From a virus, in IMG/VR virus record IMGVR_UViG_3300029787_000103, positions 1 through 43,133 of that record: 43,133 nt of DNA; one strand, given 5' to 3'. This document shows positions 24,998 to 32,904 of the stretch, in pieces. How positions within the stretch are numbered: the first letter of the stretch is position 1; every line of letters starts with the position of its first letter. A program made the translations under genes and the position numbers. The notes under the pieces are model-generated. The model was not told the DNA's origin. It searched no databases and was given only the letters and a program-made list of their open reading frames with translations.

Positions 24998-25501
24998 ATG
25001 GTTAGATTAATCGTCAATTTATTCTTACTTATTTCACTGTTGAGTTTTAGCTCATTAATTTTTGGCAATGAAACCACGATTCGATATAAGGATCAACCGC
25101 CACCTTCATCTATAAGTCCTAGCTTATCTATAGGTAGTGGCAATGATGTTTGTGTCGTAGTAAGAAGTGGTGCTGTGGGCACAGGTATTTTCTCTGGTAG
25201 TTTTGGTACTCATGTAAGAGACATGAATTGTGAGCGTTTAAAATTGTCACGAGGATTAGCACAGCTTGGCCTCAAGGTATCGGCCACCGCAGTTCTCTGT
25301 CAAGACATCCGAGTATTTCGTGCAATGTTAGCTGCTGGGTCTCCGTGTCCAATAGACGGTTTAGTCGGTAAGGAAGCTAAAGCTAAATACATAGAACTAG
25401 GTATTATCAATGACAAAAATCATATCATGGTCAGTCCTAATGTTGTTCATGGTGGTGTTAACAAGCCACGCAGAAACGACTACGGACAACCTACTGAATA
25501 A
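24998..25501 (+). CDS. Exported protein of unknown function
   Basis: 167 residues. A clear signal peptide (LIVNLFLLISLLSFSSLIFG, cleavage near 23) precedes a Pro/Ser linker and a domain with spaced cysteines: NDVCVVVRSGAVGTGIFSG, VRDMNCERLKLSRG, SATAVLCQDIRV, GSPCPIDGLVG. The cysteines probably make disulfides in the periplasm. I recall this domain from many marine phages but know no function. Its last 92 bases also encode the start of the next exported protein. Confidence 0.78.
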   Translation: MVRLIVNLFLLISLLSFSSLIFGNETTIRYKDQPPPSSISPSLSIGSGNDVCVVVRSGAVGTGIFSGSFGTHVRDMNCERLKLSRGLAQLGLKVSATAVLCQDIRVFRAMLAAGSPCPIDGLVGKEAKAKYIELGIINDKNHIMVSPNVVHGGVNKPRRNDYGQPTE

Positions 25502-26777
25502 CGACAGCTTTACTACTGATACTTCTGATTGGGAGTTGTCTGATAACAATCAAAACAAAGTCAAGCGTGATCCAAATACTTATTCTGATTCTGCATCTAA
25601 GAGTATAAGATTTAGATATCAAGATGGTTACATTAGTCAAGATATAGACATGGATAAACTACCTGACAACCACATCGTCAAACAAATACACATGAACTTT
25701 CAAAGCATTGGTTGTGGTAATTCAGGCAGTCAATGGTGTACTGCTGGTGCTGATGATACGGTAACCAACACGGTTACCTTGACTTCAACTGATACCGCAG
25801 AAGTTATTAGCAATACAACTGCTGTGCCTTATGAAGATGGGTGGAGTGATTATTCTTTTACTGAAGATGTTACAGGTGATTTTAATACTGACAATTTAAA
25901 TATAAACCTTAATGTTGCGGGGGACGACACAGGCAATAGCAGTAACTGGTATGGCCCAATCGTAGATAATATTAGTTTTACTTTAACTATTGAAGAATAT
26001 ATTGCACCTGTGGTAGTAGAACCCATTGTTGTGCAACCCATTGTAGAAATTGTTGTAGAACCGATTGTAGAAACTGTTATAGAACCTATTATAGAAAACA
26101 CTGTAATTGAAGGTCTTAGTTTAGACACTGAAATTGTGACTGATGTAATAATTGATACTCCAGTGCAACCAGAGGTACCTGTAAATAATTTACCTGAGTT
26201 ACCTGATTTACCCTCTGTTGAAATAGAAATACCAACAGTGATTGAAGTACCACAAGAAATTGAAATTGTAGAGGAGATTCCAGAAATACAAGAAATAGAA
26301 GTAGAGGAAGTTGCAGAGGTAACTGAAGAAGTAGTAGAGCAACCAGAAGAATTAAAAGAAACTGACATGGAGGAAGACCTTGCTGAAAATGAAGAAATTG
26401 AAGAAACAGAAAGTTCTGAAGAAGAAGAAAAAGCCGAATCAGAGGAAGAAACAGAAGTTGCAGAATCAAAAGATGAGCCTAAAGTTGAAACTAAACAGAA
26501 GCCTAAGCAATCTAAATCTCAAGTTTCTGAAACTACTAAAAAGAATACAGGGATTGAGCAAGTAAATATGGTCAATTTGATTGGATTGCAAGAAATACCG
26601 CAAACGATTACAATATTAGAAACAGTGTCACTGACACAGGAGATGATATATGAGCAAGACATTAGTGCTTTCACCAGCAGTGCTACTTACGATAGTCTTA
26701 TCAGTAGTTCCAGCAGCAGGTGGGTTCGTATGGTGGATGTCAGACCTAAGCACTCGTTTGGTGGCTATGGAAGGTAG
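25410..26777 (+). CDS. Exported Val/Pro/Glu-repeat protein
   Basis: 455 residues. Signal peptide SWSVLMLFMVVLTSHA lies entirely over the 3' end of the previous gene, read in the +1 frame. Residues ~25-195 resemble a carbohydrate-binding jelly-roll (SDWELSDNN, SIRFRYQDGYISQDIDMDKL, NWYGPIVDNISFTL). Then VEPI/VQPI/IEPI repeats (~203-236) lead to a very acidic Glu-rich stalk (~300-400). The last ~43 codons overlap the next gene. It is likely a surface or periplasmic protein; a superinfection or envelope role is speculative. Confidence 0.75.
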   Translation: MTKIISWSVLMLFMVVLTSHAETTTDNLLNNDSFTTDTSDWELSDNNQNKVKRDPNTYSDSASKSIRFRYQDGYISQDIDMDKLPDNHIVKQIHMNFQSIGCGNSGSQWCTAGADDTVTNTVTLTSTDTAEVISNTTAVPYEDGWSDYSFTEDVTGDFNTDNLNINLNVAGDDTGNSSNWYGPIVDNISFTLTIEEYIAPVVVEPIVVQPIVEIVVEPIVETVIEPIIENTVIEGLSLDTEIVTDVIIDTPVQPEVPVNNLPELPDLPSVEIEIPTVIEVPQEIEIVEEIPEIQEIEVEEVAEVTEEVVEQPEELKETDMEEDLAENEEIEETESSEEEEKAESEEETEVAESKDEPKVETKQKPKQSKSQVSETTKKNTGIEQVNMVNLIGLQEIPQTITILETVSLTQEMIYEQDISAFTSSATYDSLISSSSSRWVRMVDVRPKHSFGGYGR

Positions 26778-26991
26778 TTTAGCCAGTAGTGATACGGGTA
26801 CATTAAATGACAGACTAACTCAAGCAGAAGAACGAGTACAATTCAATAGTGACAACATTGATGATGTATGGGAAAGCTTTGAAAAAATGGATACAGAAAT
26901 GGGAGATATGGAAGATAAACTCTCTGCTTGGATGGAAAGAGAACTATCTAAAGTTTACGACATCATTAACGACAACCCTTTAGGAAACTAA
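26650..26991 (+). CDS. Membrane-anchored coiled-coil protein, spanin/holin-like
   Basis: 113 residues. CAGGAG at 26637-26642 and the membrane segment (VLLTIVLSVVPAAGGFVWWM, residues ~10-29) support this start although the first 128 bases lie in the previous gene in another frame. The rest is an acidic coiled coil (LNDRLTQAEERVQFNSDNID; MGDMEDKLSAWMERELSKVY). An inner-membrane anchor with a periplasmic coiled coil fits an i-spanin or phage membrane accessory protein. Confidence 0.7.
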   Translation: MSKTLVLSPAVLLTIVLSVVPAAGGFVWWMSDLSTRLVAMEGSLASSDTGTLNDRLTQAEERVQFNSDNIDDVWESFEKMDTEMGDMEDKLSAWMERELSKVYDIINDNPLGN

Positions 26992-26992
26992 G

Positions 26993-27193
26993 ATGACTAA
27001 GCAAGAGCGTGATTGTTTACAAAGATTGGAAGAAAAGCTAGATCACATACACGCTGATGTCGAAAAAAACGCAAAAGAAATTTCAAAACTTAAAGCAGAT
27101 ATTAATATGGGTAAGGGTGCGGTGAAAGCTTTAGTATGGGTAGGATCAATTGTTGCAGTAATATTTGGTTTATTAAACATGGAGGTTAAATGA
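26993..27193 (+). CDS. Small coiled-coil plus transmembrane protein, XhlA-like
   Basis: 66 residues: a charged helix (RLEEKLDHIHADVEKNAKEI) then one C-terminal membrane segment (VKALVWVGSIVAVIFGLLNM). The layout is that of the XhlA/hemolysin-type holin-associated proteins. It directly precedes a holin candidate and overlaps it by 4 bases. Confidence 0.7.
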   Translation: MTKQERDCLQRLEEKLDHIHADVEKNAKEISKLKADINMGKGAVKALVWVGSIVAVIFGLLNMEVK

Positions 27194-27567
27194 TAGGACT
27201 CATTGTAAACGGCTTATCAAAAGCTGTGGGTGGTTATTTTGAACACTCCGCTAAGAAAGCCAAAGCTAAATCTGATTTAAAAATAGCAGAGATAGATGCA
27301 AAAACTGCTGTACAGAAAAAGGTAGCGGAAGGTAAAGTAGAATGGGAAACCACTATGGCAAAGGCTTCTGACGATAGCTGGAAAGACGAGGCTTGGACTA
27401 TATGCTTTATTGCTATAATAATTTTTAGCTTTATACCTTATTTTCAACCATTTGTTGCAAGAGGTATAGAGTTTCTAGCTACATTTCCAGAATGGTTACA
27501 GTGGTCAATTATGGCTTCCATTGGTGCCAGTTTTGGTTTAAAATCAATTGGTAAATTTAAACGATAG
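27190..27567 (+). CDS. Holin candidate (gene-transfer-agent 3-TM-like)
   Basis: 125 residues: a short hydrophobic N-terminus, a lysine-rich helix (KKAKAKSDLKIAEIDAKTAV), then hydrophobic segments AWTICFIAIIIFSFIPYF (~70-90) and WSIMASIGASFGL (~105-120). Charged-helix-plus-TM layout and the KDEAWT entry to the first segment match phage holins of the 3-TM gene-transfer-agent type. Encoded with an XhlA-like and a spanin-like gene, so this is the probable lysis cassette, distant from the endolysin at 2003. Confidence 0.65.
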   Translation: MIGLIVNGLSKAVGGYFEHSAKKAKAKSDLKIAEIDAKTAVQKKVAEGKVEWETTMAKASDDSWKDEAWTICFIAIIIFSFIPYFQPFVARGIEFLATFPEWLQWSIMASIGASFGLKSIGKFKR

Positions 27568-27577
27568 GAGTCAAATT

Positions 27578-27760
27578 ATGAAAATGAAAAGTAAAGGTTA
27601 CGCTAAAGGCGGAGCTAAAATGATGAAAGCTAAAGCTGGTAAAATGGCTAAAGGGTATTCTAAAGGCACTGGTAAGGGTGGTGTAAAAACTATGACCGCT
27701 GCTCAAATGGTTGCAGCACTAAAGAAAACAGGTAAATATACAATTAAGAAAAAAGTATAA
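27578..27760 (+). CDS. Small lysine/glycine-rich basic protein
   Basis: 60 residues from ATG 27578 with ATAGGAG at 27564-27570. MKMKSKGYAKGGAKMMKAKA and repeated GKG/KGG units make it strongly basic. It resembles the KGG-rich small proteins common in marine phages; nucleic-acid or virion-core association is a guess. Confidence 0.65.
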   Translation: MKMKSKGYAKGGAKMMKAKAGKMAKGYSKGTGKGGVKTMTAAQMVAALKKTGKYTIKKKV

Positions 27761-27762
27761 CC

Positions 27763-28449
27763 TTGTCACATTTAATATCTAATATACCTTTAGTTCTCAA
27801 GGCTTGGGTTAGAAAAGAATTTACACATAATCACCGTGCTTATCATGGTGAATTTCTACACTGTTATGTCATCGCAGTTAATTGTATACCAGACCGTTGT
27901 TTAAGTTTTCAAGTTATCTTTACGGGTTGTGAAGATGAAGAGAATCGTTTAGAAAATCCTCATGGTGGTGCTATGTGGGCTCGTATGCCAATCACCGCAT
28001 TGGTAGAAGATGAACCTTTAGATCAGATGCCACCACCTATGCCAACACATATCGCTCAACCTTGGGATGTGTCCTCTAGGGATCATTCTATTGTTGTATT
28101 TGACAGAACAAGTTCTAGTCCTTGGTTGGCTCGTATTGAAGGTGAGTTCTACACCGCTAAGTATTACTTTACCGTGGACTACACTAATAGTGAAATAGCA
28201 GACGATCCAGCTCAACATAAACAGTCGCATGTCTTGGCACTAACTGAAGGACCATGGAAAGGATGTTTTGTAGCATTACCAAACAACAGAGTAAGAGTCA
28301 CTTCTCCTGCTATGTGGGTCACGGGCAACGGACCACCTGATTTCATACCGTCACAATGGACACATAAAGCAGAAGCACATGACAGTTACATGGATTGGGA
28401 GTATACTTTTAACAACTTGTATGCACCTGAAGATAAGAACAAAAAATGA
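27763..28449 (+). CDS. Conserved phage protein with aromatic beta domain
   Basis: 228 residues. The only in-frame start before the core is TTG at 27763, just after the previous stop. The N-terminus LKAWVRKEFTHNHRAYHGEF with CYVIAVNCIPDRCLSFQVIF and the middle HIAQPWDVSSRDHSIVVF followed by FYTAKYYFTVDY are typical of a conserved small phage protein whose role I do not know. No signal or membrane helix. Its stop overlaps the next ATG. Confidence 0.7.
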   Translation: MSHLISNIPLVLKAWVRKEFTHNHRAYHGEFLHCYVIAVNCIPDRCLSFQVIFTGCEDEENRLENPHGGAMWARMPITALVEDEPLDQMPPPMPTHIAQPWDVSSRDHSIVVFDRTSSSPWLARIEGEFYTAKYYFTVDYTNSEIADDPAQHKQSHVLALTEGPWKGCFVALPNNRVRVTSPAMWVTGNGPPDFIPSQWTHKAEAHDSYMDWEYTFNNLYAPEDKNKK

Positions 28450-29201
28450 AAATTATCATTGTAGGTTACGGGTATGTCGGTAAGGCATTTGAATCTATTT
28501 TGTCTCCACATTACGAAATAGAAATTGTAGATCCGAAATATACTAATAATAAAATAAAAGAGGATAGTGATGCAGTCATCGTATGTGTGTCCACGCCACA
28601 GGGCAATGGCGGTGTTTGTGACATGCGTAATGTATACGAAGTGATTCGTGCTTGTCCCGATGTACCCATTTTAATTAAAAGCACGATTTCTTTAGAAGGT
28701 TGGAGACATTGCAAAAAAACTTATGAAAAACAAATGGCTTTTTCACCAGAGTTCCTACGAGAGAAAACCAGTTTTGAAGATGTAAAAAATTGTGAACATG
28801 TGTTAATTGGTGGAGACGAAATACCTTTTTGGACAAAAATTTTTCAAAAAATATATTTTGCACCTTATGTTGAAGTATTTGAACCAGAAGAATTAATCCT
28901 GGGGAAATATTTTAGAAATAGTTTTTTAGCTTTGAAGGTGTCGTTTTTCAACCAAGTCTATGACTTATGCACAGCATCGGGTTTAGATTACAACCAAGTG
29001 AGAAAAGCGATTACTGGGGATCCACGCATCGGTAAGTCTCACAGTTTAGTAACCAAAGAGCGTGGTTTTGGCGGAAGTTGTTTAATTAAAGATATTAATG
29101 CTATCTATGCTTCAGCTTTGTATTTTTCCACAAAATTAAGTATTATTGAGGAAACAATTAAATACAACAAGACAATAAGAAATGAAAATAATAAGGAATG
29201 A
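28446..29201 (+). CDS. UDP-sugar dehydrogenase-like protein, C-terminal domain missing
   Basis: 251 residues. The NAD site IIIVGYGYVGKAF has G7-x-G9-x-x-G12; VCVSTPQGN and PILIKSTIS follow. The middle domain contains LGKYFRNSFLALKVSF (K154, N158) and FGGSCLIKDI with the family catalytic cysteine C212. UDP-glucose/GDP-mannose dehydrogenases are ~400-450 residues; here the C-terminal sugar-nucleotide domain is absent. It may be a minimal enzyme or a repurposed Rossmann protein. It could supply sugars to the two glycosyltransferases. Overlaps the next gene by 20 bases. Confidence 0.8.
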   Translation: MKIIIVGYGYVGKAFESILSPHYEIEIVDPKYTNNKIKEDSDAVIVCVSTPQGNGGVCDMRNVYEVIRACPDVPILIKSTISLEGWRHCKKTYEKQMAFSPEFLREKTSFEDVKNCEHVLIGGDEIPFWTKIFQKIYFAPYVEVFEPEELILGKYFRNSFLALKVSFFNQVYDLCTASGLDYNQVRKAITGDPRIGKSHSLVTKERGFGGSCLIKDINAIYASALYFSTKLSIIEETIKYNKTIRNENNKE

Positions 29202-29901
29202 TACTTCTTTTACAATCACTGATTTTAAATTAAACCCAATATATAACTACAATCAGCTCACCAGGAATGATGAGGAGATTCGTACTTACAATGTAAAAGA
29301 TAAAAAAGTACCTAGCGTTACAACAATATTGTCAGGCACTCAATCAAAAGAAAAACAACAGTCATTAGATCGTTGGCGTGAACGAGTGGGCTATACTGAA
29401 GCATCACGGATCACGGCTCAAGCTGCAAAGCGTGGCACAGAAATGCACTATGTTTTAGAACAATACATGAAGGGTCAAGGATATTTAAACCTGGGTTCAG
29501 AAGGTTCGCTACCAAGAATGATGGCACACACTATCGTAGAAAACTTAAATAATCTTTCTGAGGTGTATGGAACAGAAGTAAATCTTGCGTATGAAGATAA
29601 ATGGGCGGGTTCAACTGATTTGGTTTGTGTCTACAATGGTAAACCAACCATCGCTGATTTTAAACAATCAAATAAACCAAAAAGAGAAGAATGGATTGAA
29701 GATTACTTTTATCAAATCGCTGCATATTCTTTGGCTCACAAAAAACAATACGGTAAAATTTTACAAGGTTTGATTTTAATTTGTACTAAAGATTTAGTTT
29801 TTCAACAATTTCTTATGAATGAGGTTATGTTAGACGAATATGAGAAAAAATGGATGAATCGGGTAGAAAAATACTATCAAAACAACAAAAATCAATCCTA
29901 A
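29182..29901 (+). CDS. PD-(D/E)XK exonuclease (Cas4/RecB/MGME1-like)
   Basis: 239 residues. Motifs in order: RGTEMHYVLEQYM (H89), DKWAGSTDLVCVYNG (D146), TIADFKQSNK (D159, K161) and YFYQIAAYSLA (Q178, Y182). This is the RecB-family nuclease order. Such proteins replace T7 gp6 as the 5'-3' exonuclease for recombination and host DNA degradation in many phages. It is the last forward gene before the reverse-strand helicase. Confidence 0.85.
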   Translation: MKIIRNDTSFTITDFKLNPIYNYNQLTRNDEEIRTYNVKDKKVPSVTTILSGTQSKEKQQSLDRWRERVGYTEASRITAQAAKRGTEMHYVLEQYMKGQGYLNLGSEGSLPRMMAHTIVENLNNLSEVYGTEVNLAYEDKWAGSTDLVCVYNGKPTIADFKQSNKPKREEWIEDYFYQIAAYSLAHKKQYGKILQGLILICTKDLVFQQFLMNEVMLDEYEKKWMNRVEKYYQNNKNQS

Positions 29902-29978
29902 GCCCTTTTATCGTACAATTTAAGCGGTTTATTTATTTTATGACTAATTGGGTTAGGGTGCTTCAAAAAAACTCAAAT

Positions 29979-30004
29979 ATAGCCTTGTAGAGGGCTATTA
30001 TTTT
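29979..30004. terminator. Probable bidirectional terminator between convergent genes
   Basis: ATAGCC (29979-29984) pairs with GGCTAT (29993-29998). Reading forward the hairpin leads to TATTATTTTC; reading reverse it leads, via ATATTTGAG, to a run of seven T (complement of 29964-29970). The position between convergent coding ends (29901 and 30004) fits. The stem is short, so efficiency is uncertain. The rest of 29902-30003 shows no gene. Confidence 0.5.
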
Positions 30005-31404
30005 CATAAATAGTTGTCAATTTCCTCTCCGAGCGTTTTTGACGAGATTTGTATTTTATTTTTTAAAGATTTGATAATTAATTCATCCACTGTATTTTTA
30101 CAGACTAAATCAATATATAAAACTTGTCCTTTTTGTCCAGCTCGGTGTGCACGATCTTCTGATTGCTGTCTATATTCTAAATTATAATTGTTACTATAAT
30201 AAATGACTGTGTTGGCACTGGTAAGATTTATTCCGTAACCTGCGGTTTGTGGATTACCTACAAAAAATTTAACAGCATTGTCGTTTTGAAAACGATGATT
30301 AATTCCTGGTCTATCTTTTGCGGGTATCTTTCCATAGATGGCAACCACACTATCCGTGCCATATTTTTTTTGTAAGGTCAAAATAATCTTTTCAATAGAT
30401 CTAACATAATTTGCCCAAATAATTACCTTGCCACTAGTCTCTTCTAATATGTGTAAAAGTTCATCCAGTTTTGCTGATGGTAGATCTTTCTTCTGGCCAT
30501 CATCAGATGTATAAAAACCATCAGTCAACTCGTGTAGTTTTAATATCTCTGTAAGTTTGTTGTTATAACTGATTTCATCGTTATGAATGATAGTCCTGGC
30601 GAACTCAGCTAACTGTGCATAAGCCTCTGCCTGATCTTTTTTCATACCAACAAATCTTTTTGTATATTCTTTTGGTTTAAGATCTAAACAATCTTTTTTC
30701 AATACTCTAAAAGAGTGTGCTTTTATTTTTGATTCTAGTTCATCTAAATTAATATAGTAGTTAGGTATACTGATTCGTTTGCCAGATGGTGACGGTATAT
30801 CGTGCATCACACAGTATTTTGCTCTAAATACATAAAAATTATCTGTCCCTAATAGGTTTGGTTTTAAAAACTGAAACTGAGAAAACAAATCTAAAGGTGA
30901 TTTAGTTACAGGTGATCCAGTCAAAATCCTACGATATTTACTCATTTTACCTAATTTAAGCAAAGATTTAGTTCGTTTTGCTGTCCTATTTTTTATTGTA
31001 GTTGATTCGTCAAGCACCACCATGGAGTATACCCCATAGTATTTAAGAATTTGTTCAAGGAAACTTACCCCAGACTTATGACTAAAAGCCTCTACATTCA
31101 TGAGAATAAAATTTAATTTGCCCTCAGTGTATTTAAAACCTTTATCAATTTTATACACGAAAATTGAATTAGATACCGGGCAGTGCATATTTATTTCGTC
31201 TTTCCAATTTTGATATACAGAATTAGGTGCTATAACTACACACATTTTTATTTTATTTTGTTGGTATAAATACGCAGCATTATCAATAGATACTTTAGTT
31301 TTACCTGTACCCATCTCCATAAGATAGGCATATACTTCTTTTTCAGCTCCATTGATTAAAGCTTCTCTTTGATGTTCAAACGGTTGTGTTTTATATTCAT
31401 ACAT
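30004..31404 (-). CDS. SNF2-family DEAD/H helicase
   Basis: 466 residues, the only clear reverse-strand gene. Motifs: Walker A MGTGKT (31-36), APNSVYQNWKDE (Ia), DEST box VVLDEST (129-135), LTGSP (161-165), and the C-terminal lobe FFVGNPQTAGYGINLTSA with SEDRAHRAGQ (415-424, the SNF2 motif VI). Similar compact SNF2 helicases occur beside phage replication genes and remodel protein-DNA or branched structures. No ribosome site precedes the start; the promoter is only about 10 bases upstream. Confidence 0.9.
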   Translation of the reverse strand: MYEYKTQPFEHQREALINGAEKEVYAYLMEMGTGKTKVSIDNAAYLYQQNKIKMCVVIAPNSVYQNWKDEINMHCPVSNSIFVYKIDKGFKYTEGKLNFILMNVEAFSHKSGVSFLEQILKYYGVYSMVVLDESTTIKNRTAKRTKSLLKLGKMSKYRRILTGSPVTKSPLDLFSQFQFLKPNLLGTDNFYVFRAKYCVMHDIPSPSGKRISIPNYYINLDELESKIKAHSFRVLKKDCLDLKPKEYTKRFVGMKKDQAEAYAQLAEFARTIIHNDEISYNNKLTEILKLHELTDGFYTSDDGQKKDLPSAKLDELLHILEETSGKVIIWANYVRSIEKIILTLQKKYGTDSVVAIYGKIPAKDRPGINHRFQNDNAVKFFVGNPQTAGYGINLTSANTVIYYSNNYNLEYRQQSEDRAHRAGQKGQVLYIDLVCKNTVDELIIKSLKNKIQISSKTLGEEIDNYL

Positions 31405-31413
31405 ATGGTAGGT

Positions 31414-31442
31414 ATTTTACAATCCTACTATTGACATTGCAA
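31414..31442 (-). promoter_or_regulatory. Reverse promoter for the SNF2 helicase
   Basis: On the reverse strand TTGCAA (31437-31442) and TAAAAT (31414-31419) are separated by 17 bp. The expected start near 31407 is only about 3 bases before the ATG (31402-31404), so the transcript would be nearly leaderless, in keeping with the absent Shine-Dalgarno. Confidence 0.5.
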
Positions 31443-31459
31443 GAAAATAAGAATATCTT
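31431..31459 (+). promoter_or_regulatory. Forward promoter of the replication operon
   Basis: A perfect -35 TTGACA (31431-31436), a 17-bp spacer and TATCTT (31454-31459). It lies back to back with the reverse promoter's -35. Transcription would begin near 31466, ahead of the strong AGGAGG before ATG 31492. Confidence 0.65.
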
Positions 31460-31491
31460 TGAGTTTCTATAAATAAATATAGGAGGGTCCT

Positions 31492-32028
31492 ATGGATCTT
31501 GAAGCATTATCTACGGTAAATGTAGATACAGCAATGACAACAGACATTGCAAAAGAGTGCAACAAGTTAATAGAGACTCAGAAAGAAGTAGCAGACATGG
31601 AAGAGCAATTAAAGAAGCTAAAGGAAACAGAGCGAACCCTTTCTGAGCAGTCTATACCTAACTTGATGCGTGAAGCTGGTATTAGTGAGATTAAACTTGA
31701 AGATGGCACTGCTATCGGAGTAAAACCTTACTATGCCGCAAGTATTTCTAAAGCTAAACAAGACGAAGCCTTTACTTGGTTGCGTGACAATGGCTTTGGG
31801 GATTTGATTAAAAATAATGTGATACTTCAATTTGGTAAAGCACAAGATACAGATGCAAATAATCTTGTAACTGAACTGAAAAGTAAAGGTCACAATGTTT
31901 CTCAAAAAATGAAAGTAGAACCAATGACATTAAAAGCCTTTGTTCGTAATGAAATAGAAGAAGGGCGAGAAGTGCCAATGGATTTATTTGGCGTTTTTGT
32001 TGGAAACAAAACCACGATTAAAAGTTAA
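31492..32028 (+). CDS. Conserved phage replication-operon protein
   Basis: 178 residues, first gene of the forward replication operon. An N-terminal coiled coil (ECNKLIETQKEVADMEEQLK then KLKETERTLSEQSIPNLM) precedes a compact domain with IKLEDGTAIGVKPYY, FTWLRDNGFGDLIKNNV and MTLKAFVRNEIEEG...PMDLFGVFVG. This family is widespread in phages directly upstream of the SSB-like gene; I recall no proven function. It may be a partner of the ssDNA-binding protein. Confidence 0.78.
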   Translation: MDLEALSTVNVDTAMTTDIAKECNKLIETQKEVADMEEQLKKLKETERTLSEQSIPNLMREAGISEIKLEDGTAIGVKPYYAASISKAKQDEAFTWLRDNGFGDLIKNNVILQFGKAQDTDANNLVTELKSKGHNVSQKMKVEPMTLKAFVRNEIEEGREVPMDLFGVFVGNKTTIKS

Positions 32029-32040
32029 CGGAGAAAGAAA

Positions 32041-32904
32041 ATGACAGAAAAGAAAATTGCGAAAGCAAAAAATACAGCGGTGTCAGTAGATACCATTTCT
32101 GACCTTGAAGCATTTGCTGGACAAGGCACAGAAAACATTGGAACAAGAGATGTTAAGTTACCAATCATAAAATTGCTGACAAAAATATCACCTGCCTTGG
32201 ATGAAGATAATGCCAAGTATGTTGCGGGTGCAAAACCTGGAGACATGTTGAACGAAGTCACAGGCTCAATTTACAAAGGTAAAGAAGGTATGTTGGTTGT
32301 TCCTTGCCACTACATTAATACATTTAATGAGTGGGCGGATCGTGGGTCACAAGATTCAACTGGTGCACCAGTAGCTATTCATAGAGATCCGACGGTAATG
32401 AAAGATACTAATAGAGCTGATGACGGTAAAGATAGACTATCAAACGGTCACTATATTGAAGATACAGCTAATCACTTTGTATATATCTTGAATGAGGAGT
32501 ACAAACCTATTGAGACAGCTTTAATTACAATGAAGTCAACTCAAAAGAAAAAATCTAGGTTATGGAACACTATGATGATGTCTAAAAAGATGGAAGGCAG
32601 TAAAGGGTTTTTTACTCCACCAACATGGGCTACTGCGTATAGACTTACTTCTATACAAGAGGAAAACTCTAAAGGTAAGTGGTATGGTTGGGCGATAAAC
32701 TTTGAGCGTTTTCTTGATCAACCTACTGATAGCGATACCCTTAAAGTAACTCAAGGGTTTAGTGAGAGTAGTAAAAAAATGGACATAGCTAACAAAGTTG
32801 ATTATTCAGAGGATGGCATTAAAGATGCAGTTGTTGTTGAAACAAAAAAGTCTGAAGCTGTCTCAAAAGATTCTGATTTTGAAAACGGCACAGTTCCATT
32901 CTAA
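32041..32904 (+). CDS. Single-stranded DNA-binding-like protein
   Basis: 287 residues. The N-terminal half has KLPIIKLLTKISPALDEDNA and VAGAKPGDMLNEVTG leading to GMLVVPCHYINTFNEWADRG, a pattern found in phage proteins placed as SSB. The C-terminal tail is acidic and ends SDFENGTVPF, resembling the acidic/aromatic tips (DIPF, gp2.5-type) that recruit replication partners. It immediately precedes the primase (1-base overlap). The SSB function is inference from tail and context. Confidence 0.7.
   Translation: MTEKKIAKAKNTAVSVDTISDLEAFAGQGTENIGTRDVKLPIIKLLTKISPALDEDNAKYVAGAKPGDMLNEVTGSIYKGKEGMLVVPCHYINTFNEWADRGSQDSTGAPVAIHRDPTVMKDTNRADDGKDRLSNGHYIEDTANHFVYILNEEYKPIETALITMKSTQKKKSRLWNTMMMSKKMEGSKGFFTPPTWATAYRLTSIQEENSKGKWYGWAINFERFLDQPTDSDTLKVTQGFSESSKKMDIANKVDYSEDGIKDAVVVETKKSEAVSKDSDFENGTVPF

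Noticed and set aside
25850-26368. 172-codon reverse frame opposite the Glu/Val repeats
   Set aside because: Ser/Thr/Ile low complexity from the complementary repeat codons; a second antisense frame nearby has the same cause.
26380-26565. Lysine-rich forward frame in the acidic stalk of the exported protein
   Set aside because: A +1 reading of GAA/GAG runs gives AAG/AAA codons; pure compositional shadow.
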